Assembly (NCBI GenBank): GCA_900547955.1
Contig: URIR01000008.1
Location: 1 to 56,805, forward strand
DNA from: an uncultured Eubacteriales bacterium
Lineage (GTDB): Bacteria > Bacillota > Clostridia > Christensenellales > QALW01
DNA: 56,805 nucleotides
Direction: 5' to 3'
Shown here: positions 27,275-34,985 of the stretch, one piece after another
Layout of the letters: each line of letters opens with the position of its first letter
Position numbering within the stretch: the stretch's first letter is position 1
Translations under genes and position numbers: made by a program
The notes under the pieces: generated by a model
Seen by the model: only the letters and a program-made list of their open reading frames with translations
Told to the model about the DNA's origin: nothing
The model's database searches: none

Positions 27275-30200
27275 CTTGCCTGAAAAGATACTGATTTTTC
27301 CCGTTGCGGTAGGGCGGCGTTTGTGCTGCGGATTTCCTGTACCGTCTCAAAAATATGCCTGTCAACAATGGCAGAGTGGGTATCCTCAAATATCCGGCGG
27401 TTTTCCTTGTCATTCCACACACGCTTTTTGCTGCGGTAATTCTTAGAGGCCGTCTTGAAGTTTTCGGTATGCCCGATATATTCCAGCTTCTCTAAAATCC
27501 CCGCAACGGTTTTCTGCGCCCATTTGTACGGCTCGGCAGGAAGCAGTTTTTCATCCTTCTGTGCCTTGTACGCCGTTGGAGTCAGCACTTTTTCCGCTTT
27601 CAGCTTCTTAGCAATCTGCGTAGGCCTAAGCCCGTCATAGCACAGCTTGAAGATATACCGCACGGTTTGCGCCGCTTCTTCGTCAATCAGCCATTTGTCC
27701 CTATCTTCGGTGTCTTTGATAAATCCAAATGGCGGATTGGTAGTCAGGTGATTTCCGCTTTCGCCCTTCATTCGGAAGGTAGATTTGATTTTCTTGGCGG
27801 TATCTCTGGCATAGAGTTCATTGCAGAAGTTGCGGATCGGCGTCATGTCAAATTCCGTTTGTACGGCGGAATCTACATTGTCGTTGACAGCGATAAACCG
27901 CACATCATTTTCGGGGAAAACAATGTCCGTATACATCCCAACCTGCAAATAGTTCCTGCCAAGCCGGGACATATCTTTGACGATAACCGTTCCTGCCTTG
28001 CCGCTTTCAATCAGCTGTTCCATTTCCCGGAAAGACGGACGGTCGAAGTTCGTCCCGGAATAGCCGTCATCGACAAAAAATTGCAGATGTTTGAAGCCGT
28101 GCTTTCTCGCATATTCCTTTAACAGCGCCTTTTGGTTGACGATATCCTGCCTGAAGGAGGAAACGCTGCCGGCCTTAACGTATACTATTTGAGTCGCGCC
28201 GCTGCTAAAGCGCTGCTGGAGCAGCTCGGCTATAAGCTTTGCGGACTGACTGGTTTCAACAAGCTGTCTGCTTATAAACCCGGCCAGCTCTTCGTCGGTA
28301 AGAGGGGTGCGCCGCGTGAGCCGGGCGTATTTTTTGTCTGAAATCAGCTTTTTATCGTTAAGCATAGCCCAGTATTCCCGCATTTTACCTCGCACTTCAT
28401 CCGACAGGGGATAGCTATCTCCCTTTTTAGCGTTGAGCGTGCGTTTTACCAGCACCCTGTTATCCAGGCTGTCGTCCTTGGTGACGCTTTGAGGATAGAT
28501 ATGGTCTATATCATAATTAGTTTCCAGCTCAGTAATTTCTATGCTTTCGCCGCTGTACATGCATTTGCCCAGCTGTGTATAATAAAGATATAATTTATCC
28601 CGGCGCAGCTCGGCGTCTGTTCGGCCGGAAAGGCTCTGGAACAGCGGGTTTGCTTCCTCGCCGCATTTTTTGTACAAATCAAGTAAACGCTCTTTACGCG
28701 AGGAGGCGGGGCTTTTATCTCCTTCTCCACGTGTAGTTTCAATAAATATGCGTTTGGGAGGGCGCTTTAATATTTGCCCTATTTCGCCCGCTATAGCTAT
28801 TGCCTGCCGGACGGCCCGCCTGATTGCGGGAGGCGCGTAGCTTTGGTCCAGATAGTCCTGAAGCGTATAGCTTATTTTGTCGCTGTTCGCTTTAATATAT
28901 TCTTCAAGCGCTGAACTGAAGGTATAGCGGCGGCTTAAAAGCTCCATGAGATTATCGTTGGTTTTCCAGAGCGCGTCTAAAATATTCATGCATTCGCCTG
29001 TAGTTTTGTCAATATGATAAATCTGCGTAAGAAATTCCTTTGAGAGCCGTCCCCAGCCGTCAAATTTCATATTCATAACCTTTTGCCGCTCGTCCTTATT
29101 AAGCAGGCCGGAGTAGGTTCGGGCGATATATCCTTCCAGCAGCTTTTTATCCTCTTTAAAGAGGGTAATGCGTTTTATAAGGTCCTCGGCCGCCGCTTTT
29201 CCGCCAGGTCGCTCGAGCAGCCATTTAAATGCGCGCGTTGACGCCAATTCAGAGCGGATATCGCCGTCTATCCCGCTTAGAATCCAATCTTGTTCAATTA
29301 GTCCTTCGGAGAGCAGATAGCTTTTAATATTGCGGCCCTTGCCCAGTACCAGGTGTTCGTTGAATATTTTCTGCTTTATTTCCACAGGCGGCTTCTGACC
29401 GTTAATTCTTAAATTATTCAATTGGTTCAGGGCGGCGAACCGGCTGTAAAGCAGCGAATTTTTAGGCAGGACGTCCTGGCGGGTATAGCTGCATTTTGCG
29501 GTCATTCGAGTTATAAAGCTTTCGGCGCACTTTTCCAGGTTGACCTTCTCCTCAAAATTCCATGGGTATATTCTGCCCTGGCTTGTTCTGGTTATCCAGC
29601 TGTAGGGAGAATTCTCGTTTAACGGCCCTACATAGTAGGGTATGCGGAAAAGGAACATGCGGATTATCTCCTGCGAGCGAGTAAGGCCGCTTGAATGGGT
29701 TTCATTTAAAAAGGGCAGATAGGCCGCCGCTTTTTCCAGAATGCGCCTAAGCTCCATCTCGTGCAGCTGGTGGGGGATTACTCCATTATCCTTTGTAACC
29801 TGCTTGGGCAGAAATTCTCCATTATCCAGCTGAGCGTTTATTAGGCTGATTTCTTCTGTTTGAGACAATTGAGACAGCGCTTTTTTTAAATAGCTTTTAA
29901 ACTCGTCATAGCTGCATTGATGTTTGCTCGCACCATGACCTGAATAAGCGGGGTAATTATTGAGCGTATCATTATTTTTTCGGAAAACCTCGTTATAAAG
30001 CTCGCAGCCGCCCGTTTGGCGTATTATGCGCTTTAATTGCTTCAGGTCGCTTCGGTGCTTTTCATACAGCCTTATTTTTGCTGCGGAAATAGAAGTTTCA
30101 CCGCCTAATATCCCGGCAAGCAGCGTCCAGTCGTATATTTGCTTTACGCATATAATTAGTTGGATTTTTTCCTCCGGCGTTTCCTTGAGCTTAGGCTCAA

Positions 30201-31140
30201 GCTGTTCCCAATCATCTTTAAGGCATACGCTTGTTTTTTCGTCCTCAATTTCTTCTCCGTATAAATCCTTTAGTTTTACTGTGCCGCCCGCCGCAAGCTT
30301 GAGGATACTGTTCAGCTGCTTTGCATTTTTAGGAATATCTAATTTTTTCAGTAAAGCTTCATGCTTTTGATTTATCCTTAAGGCTTTATCCGTTAAAATA
30401 TCAGATAAAACTGCCGCCGTGTTGCAAGCCTCTATGTCAAACAGGCGGTGCGCGACGGACTTGCAGTCGTCTGCATTCTGCGATTGGGAGGCTGAAAAAG
30501 CGTAATTTTCCAGCCATGCATTAAGACGCGCTAGACTCTCCTTAAGCGCACCGGGGCCGGTGAAGTTCTGGTTAAAGTCGTCCGTTTCCGAGGAGGCGCT
30601 TTCAACCTGCCCGGCGCTGTTCTGCGATATATTCAGGCCGTCAAACAGAAAGTGGCCCCGGTGCTTGAATATATGATGCAGCGCCAAAAATACCAGGCGG
30701 GCGTCAAAGGCGCGCTCTTCAGTCATAAGAGCATAGCGCAGGTGATAAATTGTGGGGTATGTTTTATAAAAGTCCCGGTCGGTATAATCCGGGCCGGAAA
30801 AAATTATGTGCTTACCAACAGGCCGGCCGCCGTTAAGCCGGGCTTTATCGTTGGAATCATATTTGCTCAGCTTCAGCCGCTGGAAAAAGGCCGGGTCTAT
30901 TTTTGAAATTTCCGGCGAGAACACCTCCTCCAGCCATTGCAGCCGCTGCTGTGAGCGCTCCTGGCGCCGGCGGGCTGTACGGAAGGAGCGCCTGTCTGCG
31001 GCGCTTTGAGCCGGGTCAAAAAGACGCGCGCCCCAAAGCGACTTACCATTGCATTTTAATAGGTTGTATTGAGTGTCTGTAACCGCCCAGCCTACCGAAT
31101 TGGTTCCTACGTCTAAGCCAATAAAGTATTCTTCCTGCAT
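27133..31140 (-). CDS. cas9: chimeric ORF: truncated Cas9 joined in frame to a serine recombinase
   Basis: One 1335-codon ORF with two origins. Codons 1-999 are type II Cas9: RuvC-I IGLDVGTNSVGWA (D10), bridge helix RRSFRTARRRQERSQQRL, recognition lobe, RuvC-II FIETTRGEGD near 796, HNH YDIDHIYPQS near 878 with DNRVL after it. It stops just after VYVKAGSVSSFRQD, before the HHAHDA-type RuvC-III motif, and lacks the PAM-interacting domain (about 350 residues). From codon 1000 the text is a large serine recombinase: VNQKALLKEYA, DDGYSGTNFDRPSF, VKDMSRLGRNYLQVG, then a recombinase domain. The N-terminal 30-40 residues with the catalytic serine are missing. The frame goes astray after about codon 1283. 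Both activities should be lost; likely a deletion product or misassembly. Confidence 0.9.
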   Translation of the reverse strand: MQEEYFIGLDVGTNSVGWAVTDTQYNLLKCNGKSLWGARLFDPAQSAADRRSFRTARRRQERSQQRLQWLEEVFSPEISKIDPAFFQRLKLSKYDSNDKARLNGGRPVGKHIIFSGPDYTDRDFYKTYPTIYHLRYALMTEERAFDARLVFLALHHIFKHRGHFLFDGLNISQNSAGQVESASSETDDFNQNFTGPGALKESLARLNAWLENYAFSASQSQNADDCKSVAHRLFDIEACNTAAVLSDILTDKALRINQKHEALLKKLDIPKNAKQLNSILKLAAGGTVKLKDLYGEEIEDEKTSVCLKDDWEQLEPKLKETPEEKIQLIICVKQIYDWTLLAGILGGETSISAAKIRLYEKHRSDLKQLKRIIRQTGGCELYNEVFRKNNDTLNNYPAYSGHGASKHQCSYDEFKSYLKKALSQLSQTEEISLINAQLDNGEFLPKQVTKDNGVIPHQLHEMELRRILEKAAAYLPFLNETHSSGLTRSQEIIRMFLFRIPYYVGPLNENSPYSWITRTSQGRIYPWNFEEKVNLEKCAESFITRMTAKCSYTRQDVLPKNSLLYSRFAALNQLNNLRINGQKPPVEIKQKIFNEHLVLGKGRNIKSYLLSEGLIEQDWILSGIDGDIRSELASTRAFKWLLERPGGKAAAEDLIKRITLFKEDKKLLEGYIARTYSGLLNKDERQKVMNMKFDGWGRLSKEFLTQIYHIDKTTGECMNILDALWKTNDNLMELLSRRYTFSSALEEYIKANSDKISYTLQDYLDQSYAPPAIRRAVRQAIAIAGEIGQILKRPPKRIFIETTRGEGDKSPASSRKERLLDLYKKCGEEANPLFQSLSGRTDAELRRDKLYLYYTQLGKCMYSGESIEITELETNYDIDHIYPQSVTKDDSLDNRVLVKRTLNAKKGDSYPLSDEVRGKMREYWAMLNDKKLISDKKYARLTRRTPLTDEELAGFISRQLVETSQSAKLIAELLQQRFSSGATQIVYVKAGSVSSFRQDIVNQKALLKEYARKHGFKHLQFFVDDGYSGTNFDRPSFREMEQLIESGKAGTVIVKDMSRLGRNYLQVGMYTDIVFPENDVRFIAVNDNVDSAVQTEFDMTPIRNFCNELYARDTAKKIKSTFRMKGESGNHLTTNPPFGFIKDTEDRDKWLIDEEAAQTVRYIFKLCYDGLRPTQIAKKLKAEKVLTPTAYKAQKDEKLLPAEPYKWAQKTVAGILEKLEYIGHTENFKTASKNYRSKKRVWNDKENRRIFEDTHSAIVDRHIFETVQEIRSTNAALPQREKSVSFQARCSVRTAGPSFIFRLPIPIRKVRNALYAPATAAIREPARGIISGQLS

Positions 31141-31196
31141 AATTTTCCTCCCGCTGCCTTAAGATAGGCTTTACATATATTTTTTAAAATTAGCTA

Positions 31197-31224
31197 TTGA
31201 CAAATTTTTATTTTGCGTTATACT
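31197..31224 (+). promoter_or_regulatory. sigma-A promoter of the tracrRNA
   Basis: Perfect TTGACA at 31197-31202, 16-base spacer, TATACT at 31219-31224. It faces away from cas9 and would start RNA near 31231, at the anti-repeat. Confidence 0.75.
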
Positions 31225-31230
31225 ATATAC

Positions 31231-31348
31231 AGGTTTTAGGCTACCATCTAAAACAACACAACGCGTTCAAATACGGCTTAGCCAAAATCGTTGGTATTAT
31301 CCAACCTCACATTGTGTGATTAAGAGGCTCGTGCAAACGGGCTTTTTT
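31231..31348 (+). ncRNA. tracrRNA of the type II CRISPR system
   Basis: About 118 bases, encoded divergently from cas9. The 5' part (31233-31272) reads as an anti-repeat; its complement contains TGTGTTGTTTTAGATGG and ends in CTAAAAC, much like streptococcal type II-A repeats, and its 3' end GTTCAAAT would pair with a repeat starting GTTTGA. Then come a nexus hairpin GGC-TTA-GCC (31275-31283), a GTTGG/CCAAC hairpin (31290-31305), a TCACA/TGTGA hairpin (31307-31319) and a terminator stem GCTCGT/ACGGGC with GCAA loop (31327-31342) followed by six Ts. The order matches known tracrRNAs. No matching array was found in this window. Confidence 0.8.
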
Positions 31349-31349
31349 A

Positions 31350-31758
31350 ATTTTTATCTGCATTTGTGTGCAGCAGCTAATGGCTTTTATTAAAACGCTG
31401 GAGATTAAGAACTTCAAAATTTCTCCAATTTATTCTATTATATCATATAAATCTTTATGATTCAATATAATGGAGTAATATTTTATATTTAGCCCTGAAA
31501 TTTACATAAAGTAAAAATGTTAAATATTGAAATAATATAGAATTATAAAATTATATTACTACAGGTGAAAATGGCCGTTGCTGCGGCTTTTTAACTCGCG
31601 TTCTTATTTTACGGCAACAATAAAAAACAGGACGATTTTACAATAAGAGCTATTTATGCAGTAAAAAACCATGTAAAAAATTTACCCTTAATTTCTAATC
31701 CTTTTTTCGGTAATTTTAAGGGTCGATGCTTTTTATGTTACGGGATATATTTTTCTTA
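31350..31758. other. AT-rich non-coding gap
   Basis: No credible gene. It is markedly AT-rich, with a short GCCG/CGGC hairpin followed by TTTTT near 31573-31592 and an ACCCTTA/TAAGGGT inverted repeat around 31684-31723. This is where a CRISPR array might be expected, but I see no spaced direct repeats. Confidence 0.5.
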
Positions 31759-31787
31759 TTGACAATTATTCATTGTTGCGCTAAAAT
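31759..31787 (+). promoter_or_regulatory. promoter of tRNA-Pro
   Basis: Perfect TTGACA at 31759-31764, 17-base spacer, TAAAAT at 31782-31787; the tRNA begins 30 bases on. Confidence 0.7.
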
Positions 31788-31817
31788 ACATAAGTCAGCT
31801 AAGTTAAGTTTGTTTAT

Positions 31818-31894
31818 CTGGGTGTGGCGCAGTTTGGTAGCGTGCTTGAATGGGGTTCAAGAGGCCGGAGGTTCGAATCCTCTCACCCAGACCA
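31818..31894 (+). tRNA. tRNA-Pro (GGG anticodon)
   Basis: The acceptor stem CTGGGTG pairs with CACCCAG, followed by discriminator A and an encoded CCA. The anticodon stem CTTGA/TCAAG holds the loop ATGGGGT, giving anticodon GGG. The T arm is GGAGGTTCGAATCCTCT. Confidence 0.93.
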
Positions 31895-31900
31895 TGAAAG

Positions 31901-31933
31901 AACATCGAAACTTTATGTTTTCGATGTTTTTTT
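31901..31933 (+). terminator. terminator after tRNA-Pro
   Basis: AACATCGAAA pairs perfectly with TTTCGATGTT over a 7-base loop, followed by a run of Ts. Confidence 0.8.
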
Positions 31934-31944
31934 AATATTTCATA

Positions 31945-32215
31945 CCCTCAGTTTACAAGAAAGACGGTCAGAAGGCATAAAATCTGCGTTCTGCGGCGTT
32001 GTTTTGATTCCAAGTAGCCCGGTGCATTTCCCGTTCAAACGCGTTTTACCCGGCGCAAATTTTATGTCTTCTGACTCTGCGGCCGCAAAAAAAGAATTTC
32101 TTCATTTTCAAAGCGGACCAGGAAAGCGTTATTTATGAGTGCGCTGATTGAGGATAACGCAGAAAATGAAGGAATTATCCCGTTTTGAGGCGTGTAGTTC
32201 CTTGTAAACTGAGGG
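31945..32215. repeat. MITE-like folded repeat, copy A
   Basis: A 271-base element with terminal inverted repeats (CCCTCAGTTTACAAG...CTTGTAAACTGAGGG), flanked by TA on each side. It matches copy B (51271-51545) over its length, including TCAGAAGGCATAAAATCTGC and the 3' part CGTTTTGAGGCGTGTAGTTCC. It has no transposase and the apparent ORF through it is not maintained between copies. It lies between tRNA-Pro and the NusG-domain gene. Confidence 0.85.
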
Positions 32216-32335
32216 TAGATAAGTGTAAAGTTAAAGAGAACGCTATTCTTTTAAAACGCAGTAGGAGCTTAATGCCGGATATAGCATGTTGGATTTTTCA
32301 TTAGTTTTTGGGTACAGGGGAGGGGAAGGGTTAGG

Positions 32336-32668
32336 ATGAAACGGAGCTTGAGAACCGGGCTGATATTAGGCGCGGCGGTTATTGCAATAGCGTTATGCTG
32401 CCTGTTGTTCATTAAGAGCCCTGAAAGCAGCATTGTTGCAATTATACAGGATGGGCGCGAATTATATAGACTGGATCTTGCGCGAGAGGAGGATAGGACT
32501 ATTCAGGTGGAATATAACGGCAGAATAAATATAATTGAAATTAAAGGACACAGAATTCGCATAGCCGCAGCCGACTGTCCGGATAATACCTGCGTAAAGA
32601 CTGGATGGCTGGAACAGGCTCCTATTATTTGTTTGCCTAACCGGCTGGTAATTCAATATGCAGATTAG
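32336..32668 (+). CDS. NusG domain II-type small membrane-anchored protein
   Basis: The 110-aa protein has one N-terminal membrane segment (residues 8-25) and an exposed domain with IEIKGHRIRIAAADCPDNTCVKTGWL. This motif marks the stand-alone NusG domain II family of Clostridia; the two cysteines five apart are conserved in that family. These proteins are often near electron-transport or thiamine-related membrane genes, but nothing of that kind is adjacent here. GGGGAGGGG precedes the ATG. Molecular role unknown. Confidence 0.8.
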   Translation: MKRSLRTGLILGAAVIAIALCCLLFIKSPESSIVAIIQDGRELYRLDLAREEDRTIQVEYNGRINIIEIKGHRIRIAAADCPDNTCVKTGWLEQAPIICLPNRLVIQYAD

Positions 32669-32721
32669 ATACAATTAAAATAGTATAAATAAATATTATA
32701 GATAAGTATTTGCTATAAGTA

Positions 32722-32750
32722 TTGGACATGCTTTTAAAATCTTTTATAAT
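32722..32750 (+). promoter_or_regulatory. sigma-A promoter for the lipoprotein gene
   Basis: TTGGAC at 32722-32727, 17-base spacer, perfect TATAAT at 32745-32750. It would leave a leader of about 165 bases with no clear riboswitch fold. Confidence 0.65.
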
Positions 32751-32922
32751 AAAATAGGCAATAAAATCAAAGTATAATGCGCTGCAAGGGAACAGCATTT
32801 ATTGAGAGAAAGACGCATTCAGAACGAGCAGTTTCTTATAAACTGATATATCGTTTATGGAAAAATATAATTAATCTGTATTTAAATTTATTGCAGTATA
32901 TGCTTTTAAGGGAGAGGGAAAT

Positions 32923-33543
32923 ATGTTTGATTCTTCGCTGGCATATCCGGCTTTAAAGCGCGGAAAAGGGCTGCGCCGTAAAACGGCGGAAATTATATGC
33001 ATGTGCCTTGCTGTTGCGTTTGTTTCAGCGTGCGGCGTTCAATCGAGGGAAACCGTTTTGCCGCAGACGCAGGGCGCGGGTGAAAAGCATATGTCTCCTG
33101 CGGCGGTTGCTTCAGCCGTTTCAGAGACGACTGAAACAGCTAACGAAGATACGTCTGCAGTATCAGCCGAGGCGGGGATGCAGGAAACTGCTCAGGCCAA
33201 GCGTATAAGGGTGCGCTTTGGCGGGCATACGGTAATTTATGAATTAAACGGCAGCCGTGCGGCGGAGTCGCTTTGGGCGCAGCTTCCTCTTACTCTGGAG
33301 GCGGAGAATTTCAGCAATAACGAGAAAATATTTTATCCGCCTGAGGAATTAAACACCGCTCAAACTCCGCTGGCTGAGGGCGGAGAGGGGGTTTTGGCTT
33401 ATTACGCTCCATGGGGAGATGTAGTTATGTTTTATGGGGAGTTTAATCGCAATTCCTCTTTATTTGAATTGGGGCATGCGGTTTCGGGCAGAGAATGGAT
33501 TGCAGATATTTCAGGCGTTATTACAATAGAGGCTGAGGAATAA
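32923..33543 (+). CDS. cyclophilin-like lipoprotein
   Basis: The 206-aa protein has a lipoprotein signal: basic start, hydrophobic stretch near residues 24-35 and lipobox VSACG, so it should be lipid-anchored outside the membrane. After a Thr/Glu/Ala-rich linker (about 40-85), the domain RVRFGGHTVIYELNGSRAAESLWAQLPLTL...VLAYYAPWGDVVMFYG matches the cyclophilin-like fold family seen in many Firmicutes and Bacteroidetes. Proline isomerase activity should not be assumed. GGGAGAGGG lies before the start. Confidence 0.82.
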   Translation: MFDSSLAYPALKRGKGLRRKTAEIICMCLAVAFVSACGVQSRETVLPQTQGAGEKHMSPAAVASAVSETTETANEDTSAVSAEAGMQETAQAKRIRVRFGGHTVIYELNGSRAAESLWAQLPLTLEAENFSNNEKIFYPPEELNTAQTPLAEGGEGVLAYYAPWGDVVMFYGEFNRNSSLFELGHAVSGREWIADISGVITIEAEE

Positions 33544-33681
33544 ATTATAAATTATCGGCATTGCTTTTAATGAATGAGCAGGGCATTTCAGGCTGCTGCA
33601 TCAGGTTCAAGCAGGAACGCGGCGGCGCGCTTATTCGGCTTAAACCGCTTAAGTTAAATGAATGCTTTTGGAAGGAGCAGA

Positions 33682-34125
33682 ATGGATATGAAAATTAATG
33701 ACGGTGCACAGTTTGAGATGCAGAATATATTTGGGCTGGGCAGGGAAAATTCAGCTTTTGCACAGTATTTTACTGGACGGTCGTATCTTAATCCGCTTAC
33801 CGTACCCGGAGAATGCGCAGTATTTTTAGCTAATGTGACTTTTGAGCCGGGCTGCCGCAATAATTGGCATATACACCGAGCGAGTAGAGGAGGCGGGCAG
33901 CTGCTTATATGCACGGCCGGCAGCGGCTGGTATCAGGAGGCGGGCCGACCTGCTGTGAGTTTGGAGCCGGGAATGTGCATAACTATTCCGGCTAACGTCA
34001 AGCATTGGCATGGCGCGAAAAAGGACAGCTGGTTTGCTCATATAGCGGTAGAGGTGCCGGGGGAGGATACCTCGAATCAATGGCTGGAAGAGGTAGACAA
34101 TACAATTTATGATAGCCTTGAATAG
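33682..34125 (+). CDS. cupin-domain protein
   Basis: The 147-aa cupin has metal-site residues in NNWHIHRASRGGGQ (two His and a downstream Gln/Glu position) and a second motif ending NVKHWHGA. The opening phrase MQNIFGLGRENSAFAQYFTGRSYLNPL is typical of cupins that partner carboxymuconolactone decarboxylase-like proteins, and such a gene follows 100 bases on. The start at 33682 has AAGGAG just ahead; an in-frame ATG at 33658 lacks one. Substrate unknown. Confidence 0.8.
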   Translation: MDMKINDGAQFEMQNIFGLGRENSAFAQYFTGRSYLNPLTVPGECAVFLANVTFEPGCRNNWHIHRASRGGGQLLICTAGSGWYQEAGRPAVSLEPGMCITIPANVKHWHGAKKDSWFAHIAVEVPGEDTSNQWLEEVDNTIYDSLE

Positions 34126-34225
34126 AGTAATAATTTAAGCTATTAGAATATGTTTTCTGTGTTTTGCCAAAAAGTTTATTGTATACCGGCGGCAATTAAA
34201 TATATTTTTGAAAGGCGGCTTGAAA

Positions 34226-34918
34226 ATGGATTATCATAAAACAGACCCGGAATTTGCTGAAATTATAGAACGTTTTGCGTTGGACGAGGCGGTTAACCAA
34301 AAGGGCCAGGAGCTGGCGGAGGATATCAGGCTGCTTGTTATTATGGCCGCGCTTATGGGCTGCCAGGGGCTGAAGACGTTTAGGAAAGTACTGCCTGAGG
34401 CGCTTCAGAGCGGGCTGACGCCTGTTATGATTAAAGAGCTTGTTTATCAATCGGCGGCTTATTTAGGCTTAGGCAGGACATTGCCCTTTTTGGACGCGGT
34501 AAACGAATATTTATCGGCGCAGGGCCTGCCTGTCAGCCAGCCAATTCAGGGCACAGCCAATCCGCAGAATCGTTTGGAAAAGGGCTTCGGAGTTCAGGCG
34601 GAGATTTTTGGCAGCCATATGAAAGAGGCATGGAAAAATGGGCATATTAATTATTGGCTTGCGGCCAACTGCTTTGGAGACTATTATACCCGGCGCGGGC
34701 TGACTCTTGCGCAGAGAGAGCTTATTACCTTTTGCTTTTTGGCGGCGCAGGGCGGCTGCGAGCCGCAGCTTACTGCTCATGCGGCCGGCAATATGAATTT
34801 GGGTACGGACAGAGATTATCTTATAAGAGTGGTTTCTCAAATTCTGCCTTATATAGGCTATCCGAGAAGCCTGAATGCGATTAGCTGCGTGAATAAGGCG
34901 GCTGAGGAGAGAAAATAG
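34226..34918 (+). CDS. carboxymuconolactone decarboxylase-family protein, two-domain
   Basis: The 230-aa protein contains two CMD/AhpD-like helical domains: residues about 20-95 (RLLVIMAALMGCQGLKTF...LTPVMIKELVYQSAAYLG) and 125-215 (LAQRELITFCFLAAQGGCEPQLTAHAAGNM). The CxxC pair of true AhpD is absent; each domain has one Cys. Start is ATG at 34226 after AAAGGCGG; a TTG 18 bases earlier is unlikely. It pairs with the upstream cupin, a common partnership in anaerobes. The reaction is unknown. Confidence 0.82.
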   Translation: MDYHKTDPEFAEIIERFALDEAVNQKGQELAEDIRLLVIMAALMGCQGLKTFRKVLPEALQSGLTPVMIKELVYQSAAYLGLGRTLPFLDAVNEYLSAQGLPVSQPIQGTANPQNRLEKGFGVQAEIFGSHMKEAWKNGHINYWLAANCFGDYYTRRGLTLAQRELITFCFLAAQGGCEPQLTAHAAGNMNLGTDRDYLIRVVSQILPYIGYPRSLNAISCVNKAAEERK

Positions 34919-34985
34919 CCGTTTGCCTGCCGGCGCCGCTATATAGCGCGCTTAAAGCTTTTTTATTCGGTATTAGCCGACAGCT

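Noticed and set aside
27133..31140. A working RNA-guided recombinase
   Set aside because: The recombinase lacks its catalytic serine segment and is frameshifted, and Cas9 lacks RuvC-III and the PAM-interacting domain. Function is unlikely without further evidence.
31350..31818. Possible CRISPR array next to the tracrRNA
   Set aside because: I read the segment for repeated 30-40-base units with spacers and found none; it is AT-rich unique sequence.
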